The position numbers and the translations under genes are program-made. The notes below the pieces were generated by a model. It saw only the letters and a program-made list of their open reading frames with translations. It was not told where the DNA came from and did no database searches. Of a stretch of DNA of 64,000 nt, positions 25,288-33,832 are shown one piece after another. Within the stretch, counting starts at the first letter, position 1, and every line of letters begins with the position of its first letter. Source of the stretch: Geodermatophilus nigrescens (lineage in GTDB: Bacteria > Actinomycetota > Actinomycetes > Mycobacteriales > Geodermatophilaceae); contig NZ_FQVX01000003.1 in assembly GCF_900129495.1 (NCBI RefSeq), forward strand, positions 248,001-312,000, written 5' to 3'.

Positions 25288-26856
25288 GTGCCTCGCGGTG
25301 ACGGACGGCTGACGCACGCCCTCGACCCCCATGCCCCCGGCCCCCAGGACGCCTGCGGCGTCTTCGGTGTCTGGGCGCCGGGGGAGGAGGTCGCCAAGCT
25401 GACCTACTTCGGCCTGTACGCCCTCCAGCACCGCGGTCAGGAGGCAGCGGGCATCGCCGTCTCCGACGGCGCCTCGGTCGTCGTCTACAAGGACCTCGGG
25501 CTGGTCAGCCAGGTCTTCGACGAGTCGACCCTGGGCAGCCTGCGCGGCCACCTCGCCGTCGGCCACACCCGGTACTCGACCACCGGCGCGTCCACCTGGG
25601 AGAACGCCCAGCCGACGTTCCGGACCACCGACGCCGGCACGGGCCTCGCCCTGTGCCACAACGGCAACCTGGTGAACACCGAGGAGCTGGCCGGCCGGGC
25701 CGCCGACGCCGGCGTCCCCGGCGCCTTCGCCGCCAGCACCGACTCCGACCTCGTCACCTCCCTGATCGCCGCCCGCCCCGACATGAGCGTCGAGGCCGCG
25801 GCCATGGAGGTGCTCCCGCAGCTGCGCGGCGCCTTCAGCCTCACCTTCATGGACGAGGACACGCTCTACGCCGCCCGCGACCCGCAGGGCGTGCGCCCGC
25901 TGGTCCTCGGCCGCCTCGAGCGCGGCTGGGTCGTGGCCAGCGAGACCGCCGCCCTCGACATCGTCGGCGCCTCGGTGGTCCGCGAGGTGGAGCCCGGCGA
26001 GCTGATCGCCATCGACGGCAACGGCCTGCGCAGCCAGCACTTCGCCCCGGCCGAGCCCAAGGGGTGCGTCTTCGAGTACGTCTACCTCGCCCGTCCCGAC
26101 ACCACGATCAGCGGCCGCGGCGTGCACGCCGCCCGCGTCGAGATCGGCCGGCGGCTGGCGAAGGAGCACCCGGCCGACGCCGACCTGGTCATCCCGGTGC
26201 CGGAGTCCGGCACGCCGGCCGCCGTCGGGTACGCCGAGGCCAGCGGCATCCCCTACGGCCTGGGCCTGGTCAAGAACTCCTACGTCGGCCGCACCTTCAT
26301 CCAGCCGTCGCAGACCATCCGGCAGCTCGGCATCCGGCTCAAGCTCAACCCGCTGCGCGACGTCATCCGCGGCAAGCGGCTGGTCGTCGTCGACGACTCC
26401 ATCGTGCGCGGCAACACCCAGCGCGCGCTGATCCGCATGCTGCGCGAGGCCGGCGCCATCGAGGTGCACGTGCGCATCTCCAGCCCGCCGGTGAAGTGGC
26501 CGTGCTTCTACGGCATCGACTTCGCCAGCCGCGCCGAGCTGGTCGCCAACGGGCTCGACGTCGACGGCGTCCGCGCCTCGATCAACGCCGACTCGCTGGG
26601 CTACGTCTCCGAGCAGGGCCTGATCGCGGCCACCGAGCAGCCGGCCAACCGGCTGTGCACCGCTTGCTTCACCGGCACCTACCCGATCCCGCTGGGGGAG
26701 CCGGGGGTGCTCGGCAAGCACGTGCTCGAGGGGATCGGCCGCACGCCGATGCCGCGCGTCGACGAGCCCGGGCGCTCCGTCAGCGGATGGACCGGCCAGC
26801 AGGCCGGCAGCCCGGCGGTGTCCGGCGGCGCCGACGACGCCCTCCGCCGCCCGTGA
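25288..26856 (+). CDS. purF: Amidophosphoribosyltransferase
   Basis: This 522-residue enzyme catalyses the first committed purine step, PRPP plus glutamine to phosphoribosylamine. A propeptide of about two dozen residues precedes the catalytic Cys in DACGVFGVW, so N-terminal processing is expected. The glutaminase domain has GHTRYSTTG, and the PRTase domain has VVVDDSIVRGNT. Cysteines in WPCFYGID and NRLCTACFTG fit the Bacillus-type iron-sulphur cluster. GTG 25288 gives the actinobacterial PRGDGRLTHALDP start. It is coupled to purM by GTGA. Confidence 0.96.
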   Translation: MPRGDGRLTHALDPHAPGPQDACGVFGVWAPGEEVAKLTYFGLYALQHRGQEAAGIAVSDGASVVVYKDLGLVSQVFDESTLGSLRGHLAVGHTRYSTTGASTWENAQPTFRTTDAGTGLALCHNGNLVNTEELAGRAADAGVPGAFAASTDSDLVTSLIAARPDMSVEAAAMEVLPQLRGAFSLTFMDEDTLYAARDPQGVRPLVLGRLERGWVVASETAALDIVGASVVREVEPGELIAIDGNGLRSQHFAPAEPKGCVFEYVYLARPDTTISGRGVHAARVEIGRRLAKEHPADADLVIPVPESGTPAAVGYAEASGIPYGLGLVKNSYVGRTFIQPSQTIRQLGIRLKLNPLRDVIRGKRLVVVDDSIVRGNTQRALIRMLREAGAIEVHVRISSPPVKWPCFYGIDFASRAELVANGLDVDGVRASINADSLGYVSEQGLIAATEQPANRLCTACFTGTYPIPLGEPGVLGKHVLEGIGRTPMPRVDEPGRSVSGWTGQQAGSPAVSGGADDALRRP

Positions 26857-27911
26857 GCGCAGGCCCCGGGGGCTTCACCTACGCCGCCTCCGGCGTCGAC
26901 ATCGACGCCGGCGAGCGCGCCGTCACCCTGATGCGCACGGCGGTCGAGCGGACCCGCCGCCCCGAGGTGGTCGGCGGCCTCGGCGGGTTCGCCGGGCTCT
27001 TCGCCCTCGACACCACCCGCTACCGCCGGCCGCTGCTGGCCTCCTCCACCGACGGCGTCGGCACGAAGATCGCCCTGGCCCGGCAGCTGGACCGGCACGA
27101 CACCGTGGGCATCGACCTGGTCGCGATGGTCGTCGACGACCTGGTGGCCTGCGGCGCCGAGCCGCTGTTCCTCCAGGACTACGTGGCCTGCGGGAAGGTC
27201 GTCCCCGAGCGCATCGCCGCGATCGTCACCGGCATCGCCGCCGGCTGCGAGCTCGCCGGCGCGTCGCTGGTGGGCGGGGAGACCGCCGAGCACGGCGACC
27301 TCATGGACGCCGACGAGTACGACCTCGCCGCCACCGCGGTGGGCGTCGTCGAGGCCGACGGCGTGCTCGGGCCCGAGCGGGTGCGCGACGGCGACGTCGT
27401 CGTCGCGATGGCCTCCAGCGGGTTCCACTCCAACGGCTACTCGCTGGTCCGCCGGGTGGTGTCGGCCGCCGGGCTCGACCTCGCCGCCACCCCCGCTGGC
27501 CTCGACCGCCCGCTGGGCGACGTGCTGCTGGAGCCCACGCGGATCTACGCGCTCGACTGCCTGGCGCTCGTGGACGAGCTCGGCGCCGACGGCGTGCACG
27601 CGTTCGCGCACATCACCGGCGGCGGGCTGGCCGGCAACACCGCGCGGGTGGTCCCCGACGGGCTGGAGGCCGTGCTCGACCGCGGCACCTGGGCGCTGCC
27701 GGCGGCCATGTCGCTGCTCGAGGAGCACGGCGTGCCCCGCGCGGAGTCCGAGCGGGCCTTCAACTGCGGCGTCGGCATGGTCGCCGCCGTCGCCGCCGAG
27801 GCCGCCGACCGCGCGGTCTCCCTGCTCACCGCGCGCGGCGTCCCCGCATGGGTGGCCGGCACCGTCGGCGCCGGGGGGACCGGCGCGCGGCTGGTGGGCT
27901 CCTACCGCTGA
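26853..27911 (+). CDS. purM: Phosphoribosylformylglycinamidine cyclo-ligase (AIR synthetase)
   Basis: This 352-residue enzyme cyclises FGAM to AIR with ATP, acting directly after PurSQL. Motifs are TYAASGVDIDAG at the N-terminus, ASSTDGVGTKI, DLVACGAEPLFLQDY, ASLVGGETAEH and ASSGFHSNGYSLVR. GTG 26853 overlaps the purF stop. A strong perfect hairpin lies just beyond its stop, ending the purF-purM operon. Confidence 0.97.
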   Translation: MSAGPGGFTYAASGVDIDAGERAVTLMRTAVERTRRPEVVGGLGGFAGLFALDTTRYRRPLLASSTDGVGTKIALARQLDRHDTVGIDLVAMVVDDLVACGAEPLFLQDYVACGKVVPERIAAIVTGIAAGCELAGASLVGGETAEHGDLMDADEYDLAATAVGVVEADGVLGPERVRDGDVVVAMASSGFHSNGYSLVRRVVSAAGLDLAATPAGLDRPLGDVLLEPTRIYALDCLALVDELGADGVHAFAHITGGGLAGNTARVVPDGLEAVLDRGTWALPAAMSLLEEHGVPRAESERAFNCGVGMVAAVAAEAADRAVSLLTARGVPAWVAGTVGAGGTGARLVGSYR

Positions 27912-27933
27912 CCCGGTCCCCGGGCGCAGCGCG

Positions 27934-27963
27934 CACCGCCGTCCCTCGCGGGACGGCGGTGCA
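27934..27963. terminator. Bidirectional hairpin terminator between purM and the DUF3073 gene
   Basis: A perfect 13-bp stem (GCACCGCCGTCCC and its complement) with a TCGC loop sits between the two convergent genes. There is no T-tract. Confidence 0.65.
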
Positions 27964-27995
27964 GCGTGCTCAGCGAACCGGCGGGACGCCGACCG

Positions 27996-28217
27996 TCAGC
28001 GACTGGCCGCCCAGTCGTCGTCGGCGTCGTCGTCCGCCCATCGGTCGACGAACTCGTCGTCGTCGTCATCGTCGTCGTCCTTCGCCGCCGGAGCGGTGTA
28101 GGTCGACGGAGAACCGGCCAGCTCGCGCTGGAGCGCGGAGAGGTCGGTGTTGGGTGAGCTGTACTTGAGCTCACGGGCCACGCGCGTCTGCTTGGCCTTC
28201 GCTCGGCCGCGCCCCAT
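27996..28217 (-). CDS. DUF3073 family small protein
   Basis: This 73-residue protein has a basic start (MGRGRAKAKQTRVAREL), then KYSSPNTDLSALQREL, then a strongly acidic tail with eight consecutive aspartates and WADDDADDDW. This is the conserved actinobacterial DUF3073 architecture. It is very common in the phylum and uncharacterised; the basic-head, acidic-tail design suggests a nucleic-acid or ribosome-associated role, which is speculation. ATG 28217 follows a GAGGGGG ribosome site. It is convergent with purM. Confidence 0.88.
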   Translation of the reverse strand: MGRGRAKAKQTRVARELKYSSPNTDLSALQRELAGSPSTYTAPAAKDDDDDDDDEFVDRWADDDADDDWAASR

Positions 28218-28399
28218 CGGCTCGACCCCCTCATAACGGAGAACGGGAGCCCAGCTCACGGGCTGGACGGCCCGCGTGGCGACCCCGACTGAGTGAACTG
28301 TGTCCCGAGCAAGACTACGACACGGACGGGACTCGGGCACGGGTCCTCCCTCCTCCGTCCCCCGACCGGGGCCGTGGTAGTGGACACGTCCGCCCGGGG

Positions 28400-29464
28400 T
28401 CAGCGCGGCAGGCGGATGGTGGCCAGCCGGCCGACCGCGGCGATCCGCTCCTCGGCGAGCCGGTCGGCCGCCACGGCGGGGGAGACGCCCTCGGCCTCGG
28501 CGGCCGCGAACACCCGCAGGGCGACGTCGAAGATCCCCGCCGCCTTGGCCTCGGCGCGGGCGAAGGAGAAGCCGTGCCGCTCGTCCTCGACCTGGATGAC
28601 GCCGCCGGCGTTGACCAGGTAGTCGGGGGCGTACAGGGCGCCCCGCTCGACCAGCTGCGCGGCGATGCCGTCGTGGGCGAGCTGGTTGTTCGCCCCGCCG
28701 CAGACGATCTCGGCGCCGAGCACGGCCACCGTCTCGTCGTCGAGCGCGCCGCCGAGGGCGCACGGCGCGTAGACGTCGGCCGGGGTGCGCACCAGGGCGG
28801 CGGTGTCGGCGGCCACCTGGACGCCGGGGTGGCGGGCGCGGACGCGCGCGACGGCGTCGGGGTCGACGTCGGTGACGACGACGTCGGCGCCGTCGGCCAC
28901 GAGCCGGTCCACCAGCCAGCTGCCGACCTTGCCGACGCCGGCCACGGCGACGGTGCGCCCGGCGAGCGTGGGCGTGCCCCAGCGGTGCTGGGCGGCCGCG
29001 CGCATGCCCTGGAAGACGCCGAACGCGGTGAGCACCGAGGAGTCGCCGCAGCCGCCGTACACCTCGGAACGTCCGTGGGCGAAGCGCGTCTCGCGGGCCA
29101 CCGTGTCGAGGTCGGCGTTCGTGGTGCCCACGTCGCAGGCGGTCAGGTAGCGCCCGCCCAGCGACTCGACGAAGCGGCCGTAGGCGCGCAGCAGCGCCTC
29201 GGTCTTGTCGGTGCGCGGATCGCCGATGATGACGGCCTTGCCGCCGCCGAGGTCGAGCCCGGCCAGGCTGTTCTTGTAGGCCATCGCGCTCGCGAGCCGC
29301 AGTGCGTCGGCCACCGCCTCGTCCTCGGAGGCGTACGGGTGGAACCGCGTGCCGCCGAGCGCGGGGCCCAGCGCGGTCGAGGCGATGGCGATCACCGCCC
29401 GCAGGCCGGAGCCCGGGTCGGAGCAGAAGACCACCTGTTCAGCGCCGGAGGCGAGGACGTCCAC
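28400..29464 (-). CDS. Leucine/valine-type amino-acid dehydrogenase
   Basis: This 354-residue NAD-dependent oxidative deaminase of the Glu/Leu/Phe/Val family is closest in look to actinomycete valine dehydrogenases. Motifs are [13 protein letters not shown], the catalytic-lysine segment [33 protein letters not shown], and the Rossmann loop [12 protein letters not shown]. It should start branched-chain amino-acid breakdown, feeding acyl-CoA precursors. The GTG start at 29464 has no ribosome site but lies 7 nt after a TAGGCT box on its strand, consistent with leaderless expression. Confidence 0.9.
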   Translation of the reverse strand: MDVLASGAEQVVFCSDPGSGLRAVIAIASTALGPALGGTRFHPYASEDEAVADALRLASAMAYKNSLAGLDLGGGKAVIIGDPRTDKTEALLRAYGRFVESLGGRYLTACDVGTTNADLDTVARETRFAHGRSEVYGGCGDSSVLTAFGVFQGMRAAAQHRWGTPTLAGRTVAVAGVGKVGSWLVDRLVADGADVVVTDVDPDAVARVRARHPGVQVAADTAALVRTPADVYAPCALGGALDDETVAVLGAEIVCGGANNQLAHDGIAAQLVERGALYAPDYLVNAGGVIQVEDERHGFSFARAEAKAAGIFDVALRVFAAAEAEGVSPAVAADRLAEERIAAVGRLATIRLPR

Positions 29465-29471
29465 GGCGGCG

Positions 29472-29477
29472 AGCCTA
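29472..29477 (-). promoter_or_regulatory. Leaderless -10 box of the valine dehydrogenase gene (TAGGCT)
   Basis: On the minus strand TAGGCT ends 7 nt before the GTG at 29464. Confidence 0.5.
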
Positions 29478-29677
29478 GACGCGCGGGACGCGGCGGAACG
29501 GGGCCGTCCGGCACCGGGGGAGCGGCGGTGCGGGTGTCGACAAGCGGCGGCAGGAGGGGTGGTGACCGCACCCCCTCGTCACGATGTGGCAGCCGTGCCG
29601 CGTGTTGCTCGTGTGACGCACGGTGACGGCGCGACGCTTCTGCCGTTCCTCCGTCCCTCTTCCCCAGGGAGTGCTCG

Positions 29678-31000
29678 ATGCTGCAGTGCCGTTCCGGCCG
29701 GCGGCCCCCCGGTCGCGCTGCCCGCGCGCGGCGGCGGGGCCTGCGGGTCGCGCTGGCCGGCCTGCTGACCGGCGCCGTCCTCGTCGGCGGTGCGGGTCCG
29801 GCGCTGGCCGTGCCCGCGCCCCCGCCCAACCCCACCGACGGGCAGCTCGCCGACGCCCGGGCCACCCAGGAGGCCGCGGCCGCGGAGGTCGGCCGGCTGC
29901 AGGCCGAGGTCGCCCTCGCCCAGACCGAACTCGACCGCCTCGCGGTGCAGGCGGAGGCCGCCGGCGTCGCCTACGAGGCGGCCGAGGAGGCGCTCGCGCT
30001 GGCCCAGGCCGCCGCCGACCAGGCCGCCGCGGACCTGCGGGCCGCCGCCGAGGCCGTGGAGGCCGCGATCGGGCGCATCGGCGGCTTCGCGCGCGACAGC
30101 TACGTCAACGGCGCCACCCTGACCACCGCCGCCGCGCTGCTGGACTCCGCGGGCCCGGGCGAGCTCGTGCAGCGCGCCGCGATGCTGGAGTACGTCGCCG
30201 ACACGCAGGTCGACGTCCTCGAGGAGCTCGAGGTCGCCCGCGTCCGGCAGGCCAACGCCGAGTCCTCGGCCCGGGTGACCCGCGACCAGATGGCCGAGGC
30301 GGAGGAGCAGGCGGCGTCGGCCAAGGCCGCCGCGGACGCGCAGGTGGCCGCCCAGCGGGGCGCCGTCGCCACGGCCCAGGCCGACAAGGCGGCGCTCGAC
30401 CAGCAGCTGCAGGCGGCGCAGATCCAGCTGCTGCAGCTGCAGGGCGCCCGCGACGCCTACGCCGAGTGGCAGCGGCAGAAGGCCGCCGAGGAGGCCGCCG
30501 CCGCCGCGGCCGCCGCCCGGGCCGCGCAGGAGGCCGCCGCCGCGGCCGCCGCCGCCCGGAGCGCCTCCTCCGGGACGGCCGGCGCCGTCAGCGGGTCCGG
30601 CTACGTCAAGCCGACCTCCGGGCGGACGTCGAGCTGCTTCGGCTGGCGCTGGGGCACCCTGCACGGCGGCGTCGACATCGCCGCGCCCATCGGCACGCCG
30701 ATCTACGCCGCCACCTCGGGCACCGTCACCCGCACCGGCCCGGCCACCGGCTTCGGCCTGGCCATCTACATCACCGGCGACGACGGCGCGGTCACCGTCT
30801 ACGGCCACGTCAACGCCGAGTTCGTCCGGCCCGGCGAGCGGGTGCGCGCCGGCGAGCTGATCGCCGAGGTGGGCAACCGCGGCCAGTCCACCGGCCCGCA
30901 CCTGCACTTCGAGGTGCACCCCTCGGGCCGGCTGCACGCCGGCCAGGTGGACCCGGTCCCGTGGCTGCGCGCCCGCGGCGTGAGCATCAGCGGCTGCTGA
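29678..31000 (+). CDS. Secreted M23 (LytM) peptidoglycan hydrolase with coiled coil
   Basis: This 440-residue exported protein has a twin-arginine-rich n-region and signal peptide ending near GPALAVP. A long alanine-rich coiled coil (about residues 55-300) resembles the RipA/EnvC regulators. The C-terminal M23 domain (about 325-435) has zinc ligands in LHGGVDIAAP and PHLHFEVHPSG. The catalytic set looks intact, so it should cleave peptide cross-links during wall remodelling. ATG 29678 follows GGGAG. The 214-bp upstream region has no recognisable c-di-AMP riboswitch. Confidence 0.9.
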   Translation: MLQCRSGRRPPGRAARARRRGLRVALAGLLTGAVLVGGAGPALAVPAPPPNPTDGQLADARATQEAAAAEVGRLQAEVALAQTELDRLAVQAEAAGVAYEAAEEALALAQAAADQAAADLRAAAEAVEAAIGRIGGFARDSYVNGATLTTAAALLDSAGPGELVQRAAMLEYVADTQVDVLEELEVARVRQANAESSARVTRDQMAEAEEQAASAKAAADAQVAAQRGAVATAQADKAALDQQLQAAQIQLLQLQGARDAYAEWQRQKAAEEAAAAAAAARAAQEAAAAAAAARSASSGTAGAVSGSGYVKPTSGRTSSCFGWRWGTLHGGVDIAAPIGTPIYAATSGTVTRTGPATGFGLAIYITGDDGAVTVYGHVNAEFVRPGERVRAGELIAEVGNRGQSTGPHLHFEVHPSGRLHAGQVDPVPWLRARGVSISGC

Positions 31001-31013
31001 CCCACCGCACATC

Positions 31014-31056
31014 CGACGACGGCCCGCCCCCTGCAGGACGGGACGGGCCGTCGTCG
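31014..31056. terminator. Hairpin terminator between M23 and lipoprotein genes
   Basis: A perfect 13-bp stem (CGACGACGGCCCG and its complement) with a 17-nt loop lies between two convergent genes. Confidence 0.6.
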
Positions 31057-31083
31057 CGTTCGGGGGAGAGGGGTGGTCCTCCG

Positions 31084-31611
31084 TCAGGTGGTGGGAGCCG
31101 CCTCGCCGCAGTTGGCGGTGCCGAACTCCTGCACCGCGGTGCCGTCGGGGCCGCTGGCGACGCCGAGGAAGTCCTGGGCGGCGGTCTGCAGCTGGCTCTG
31201 GCCCTCGGGGGTGGCGAGGTCGACGCCGTTGGCGGTGTCGGCGAACCGCTGCACGCCGTCACCCAGGACCTGCCAGGAGGAGGCGATCTCCGCGGGCGGC
31301 TGGACGCTGTCGAACGCCGCGGCGGCCTGCTGCAGCAGGCCCGGCAGCTGCTCGGGGGAGGCGGCGGAGAGCTGGTTGCCCAGCTCGGTGAACTGGGCGA
31401 CCTGGGTGCAGAAGGCGGCGACGGCGGGGTCGTCGCTGGTGGAGCTCGGGGCCGCGCTGCTGGTCTGCGAGGCCGACGACGACGAGCTGGTGCTGCTGCT
31501 CGACGACGACGCGGAGTCGGAGGAGCCCTCGTCCGACCCACCGCAGGCGGTCAGGACGGCCGCGGCGGCGACCGCCAGGGCGGAGCGGGACAGGAGGGTC
31601 AGGGAACGCAT
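31084..31611 (-). CDS. Putative secreted lipoprotein
   Basis: This 175-residue protein has a lipoprotein signal ending in the lipobox LTAC (Cys about residue 23). A long serine-rich linker with aspartates follows, then a compact helical domain containing FCTQVAQFTELGNQL, two cysteines and a C-terminal NCGEAAP. Likely anchored on the outer face of the membrane. No known domain recognised. A TAGCCT box 6 nt before the ATG suggests leaderless expression. Divergent from an MBL hydrolase 59 bp away. Confidence 0.75.
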   Translation of the reverse strand: MRSLTLLSRSALAVAAAAVLTACGGSDEGSSDSASSSSSSTSSSSSASQTSSAAPSSTSDDPAVAAFCTQVAQFTELGNQLSAASPEQLPGLLQQAAAAFDSVQPPAEIASSWQVLGDGVQRFADTANGVDLATPEGQSQLQTAAQDFLGVASGPDGTAVQEFGTANCGEAAPTT

Positions 31612-31617
31612 GTGCGG

Positions 31618-31623
31618 AGGCTA
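31618..31623 (-). promoter_or_regulatory. Leaderless -10 box (TAGCCT) of the lipoprotein gene
   Basis: On the minus strand TAGCCT ends 6 nt before the ATG at 31611. It is half of a compact divergent promoter region with the box at 31658. Confidence 0.5.
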
Positions 31624-31657
31624 GCCGCCGGGCGGCGCCCGCCGCGGGCGCTGCGGC

Positions 31658-31663
31658 TAGCGT
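31658..31663 (+). promoter_or_regulatory. Leaderless -10 box (TAGCGT) of the MBL hydrolase gene
   Basis: TAGCGT ends 7 nt before GTG 31671. It favours that start over the in-frame GTG at 31662, which lies inside the box. Confidence 0.5.
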
Positions 31664-31670
31664 GCCGGGC

Positions 31671-32537
31671 GTGCGCGCCCCGGCAGACCCCCGTGTCACA
31701 TGGGACCTCCCCGCCCCCGGCGCCATGCCGCGGACGGCCGACCTCGAGCCGCTGGTCACCCGCGTGCTGGCGCCCAACGCGTCGGGCATGACCCTCGACG
31801 GCACGAACACCTACGTCGTGGGCGCGCCGGGCAGCGGGCAGGCGGTGCTGGTCGACCCGGGCCCGGACGACCCGGCGCACCTGGCCGCCGTCGAGGAGGC
31901 GCTGGCCGCCCGCGACGCCCGCTGCGTCGCCGTCCTGGTCACCCACCACCACGGCGACCACGCCGAGGCCGCGCTGCCGTGGGGTGACCGGTTCGGCGCG
32001 CAGGTGGCCGCCGCCGACGCCGCGGTGGCCGGCTCGCGCGGCCGGGTCCTCGAGCCGGGGGAGCGCCTGGCGCTGGCCGGCACCGCGATCGGCGTCGTCG
32101 GCACCCCGGGGCACACCGCCGACCACCTGGCGTTCCGGCTGGAGTCCGGCGCGGTGCTGGTCGGCGACCACGTGCTCGGCCGCGGCACGTCGGTGGTCAC
32201 CCACCCCGAGGGCGACGTCGTCGCCTACCTGGAGTCGCTGCGCCGGGTGCACGACCTCGGTCCCAGCGCGCTGTACTGCGGCCACGGCCCGGAGCTCACC
32301 GAGGACCCGGGCGCGGTCCTGGACTTCTACCTGGCCCACCGCGCCTTCCGGGAGTCGCAGCTGCTCGCCGCGCTGGTCCGCGGCGCCGGGACGGTCGACG
32401 CGCTGGTGGCCGACGTCTACGCCGAGGTGCCGCGGGCGCTGTGGCCGGCGGCCGCGCAGTCGACCCGGGCGACGCTGGCCAAGCTCGCCGCCGAGGGGCA
32501 CGTGGTCGTCGACGGCGACCGGGTGCGCCTGCCGTGA
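31671..32537 (+). CDS. MBL-fold metallo-hydrolase (LACTB2/RNase Z-like group)
   Basis: This 288-residue protein has the metal motif THHHGDHAE (about residues 84-92), the third histidine in GTPGHTADH, the aspartate in LVGDHVLG and a late CGHGPELTEDP. A C-terminal winged-helix-like tail (WPAAAQSTRATLAKLAAEGHVV) matches the LACTB2-type hydrolases, some of which cut RNA. It is coupled by GTGA to an acyl-CoA ligase gene, so a metabolic hydrolase role is also possible. Confidence 0.85.
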   Translation: MRAPADPRVTWDLPAPGAMPRTADLEPLVTRVLAPNASGMTLDGTNTYVVGAPGSGQAVLVDPGPDDPAHLAAVEEALAARDARCVAVLVTHHHGDHAEAALPWGDRFGAQVAAADAAVAGSRGRVLEPGERLALAGTAIGVVGTPGHTADHLAFRLESGAVLVGDHVLGRGTSVVTHPEGDVVAYLESLRRVHDLGPSALYCGHGPELTEDPGAVLDFYLAHRAFRESQLLAALVRGAGTVDALVADVYAEVPRALWPAAAQSTRATLAKLAAEGHVVVDGDRVRLP

Positions 32538-33832
32538 CCGCCGTCGTGCGGGCCGCCGACGTCGAGCGCGACCAGCGCCGGGCCGCGGCGGCGCTGCGCT
32601 CGGCCGGCCTGCGCCCCGGCGACCGGCTGCTGGTGTCCGCGGCGGCCTCCCCGGCGCTGCTCGCCGTCGTCCTCGGGGCCCTGCGCAGCGGGGTCGTGCC
32701 CGTGGTGCTCGACCCGGCGCTGCCCGCCGCCGAGCGCGCGGCGCTGGCCGCCGACGCCGACTGCGCGCTCGACGTGGCCGGCGCGCCGGAGCGGTTGCTC
32801 GGCGACGACGAGGCCGACCTCGCCGACGTGCCCCTCGCCCGGCCCATGCACTACACGTCGGGCACCACCGGCCGGCGCAAGGGCGTGTGGTCCGGCGTCC
32901 TCGCCGAGGACGACGCCCGTGCCCTGGCCGCCGAGGAGATCGACCTCTGGGGCTTCACCGCCGGCGACCGCCACCTGGTGCTCTCCCCGCTGCACCACTC
33001 CGCGCCGCTGCGCTTCGCGGTGCACACCCTGCTGGCCGGCGGCGAGGTGCTGCTGCCCGGCCCGTTCGACGCCGCCCGGGCCGCCGCGGCGATCACCGCG
33101 CTCGCCCCGACGACGACCTTCTGCGTCCCCACGCACCTGCGCCGGCTCGTGGCGCGCGACGACGTCGACTGGTCGTCGTTCCGCCGGCTCGTGCACGCCG
33201 GCGCCCCCTGCCCGGAGCCGCTGAAGCGGGCGGTCCTCGACGCGCTGCCGGCGGGCAGCGTCTGGGAGTTCTACGGCTCCACCGAGGCGCAGTTCACCGT
33301 GTGCGCGCCCGGGGACTGGCTGGCGCACCCCGGCAGCGTCGGGCGGGCCCGGCCGGGCCGGCGCCTGGAGACCGACGAGCGCGGCCAGCTGTGGTGCGCG
33401 GTGCCGCGGTGGGCCCGCTTCGAGTACTGGCGGGCGCCGGACAAGACCGCCGCCGCCTGGCGCGGCGACCGGGTGACCGTCGGCGACCTCGGCCGGGTCG
33501 ACGCCGACGGCACCGTCTGGCTCGACGGCCGCCGCGAGGACCTGGTCATCTCCGGCGGCGTCAACGTCTACCCGGCGGAGGTCGAGGCTGTCCTCGACGC
33601 CCACCCGGACGTCGTCGAGAGCGCCGTGGTCGGCGTCCCCGACGAGGACTGGGGCCAGCGGGTGGTGGCCGCCTACGTGGGCACCGCCGACCCCGCCGAG
33701 CTCGGCGCGTGGGCCCGCGAGCGGCTGGCGCCGGCCAAGCGGCCCAAGAGCCTGCACCCGGTGGGCGAGCTGCCGCGCACGTCCACCGGGAAGGTGCGCC
33801 GGCTGGACCTGCCGGAGGCCCTCGGCCTGTGA
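32534..33832 (+). CDS. Class I adenylate-forming enzyme (acyl-CoA ligase-like)
   Basis: This 432-residue ANL-superfamily protein is shorter than typical acyl-CoA synthetases because the N-terminal lobe is reduced. The phosphate loop is YTSGTTGRRKG, followed by EFYGSTEAQFTV, the GDLGRVD hinge aspartate and DLVISGGVNVYPAEVE. The catalytic lysine is in TSTGKVRR near the end. It should activate a carboxylate as acyl-AMP and then transfer it to CoA or another thiol; substrate unknown. It overlaps both the upstream hydrolase and the downstream GMC oxidoreductase by 4 nt, so it is the middle of a tight operon. Confidence 0.85.
   Translation: MTAVVRAADVERDQRRAAAALRSAGLRPGDRLLVSAAASPALLAVVLGALRSGVVPVVLDPALPAAERAALAADADCALDVAGAPERLLGDDEADLADVPLARPMHYTSGTTGRRKGVWSGVLAEDDARALAAEEIDLWGFTAGDRHLVLSPLHHSAPLRFAVHTLLAGGEVLLPGPFDAARAAAAITALAPTTTFCVPTHLRRLVARDDVDWSSFRRLVHAGAPCPEPLKRAVLDALPAGSVWEFYGSTEAQFTVCAPGDWLAHPGSVGRARPGRRLETDERGQLWCAVPRWARFEYWRAPDKTAAAWRGDRVTVGDLGRVDADGTVWLDGRREDLVISGGVNVYPAEVEAVLDAHPDVVESAVVGVPDEDWGQRVVAAYVGTADPAELGAWARERLAPAKRPKSLHPVGELPRTSTGKVRRLDLPEALGL

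Noticed and set aside
29465..29677. c-di-AMP riboswitch before the M23 peptidase gene
   Set aside because: Such riboswitches precede many actinobacterial wall hydrolases, but the conserved core and pseudoknot sequences are not recognisable here.
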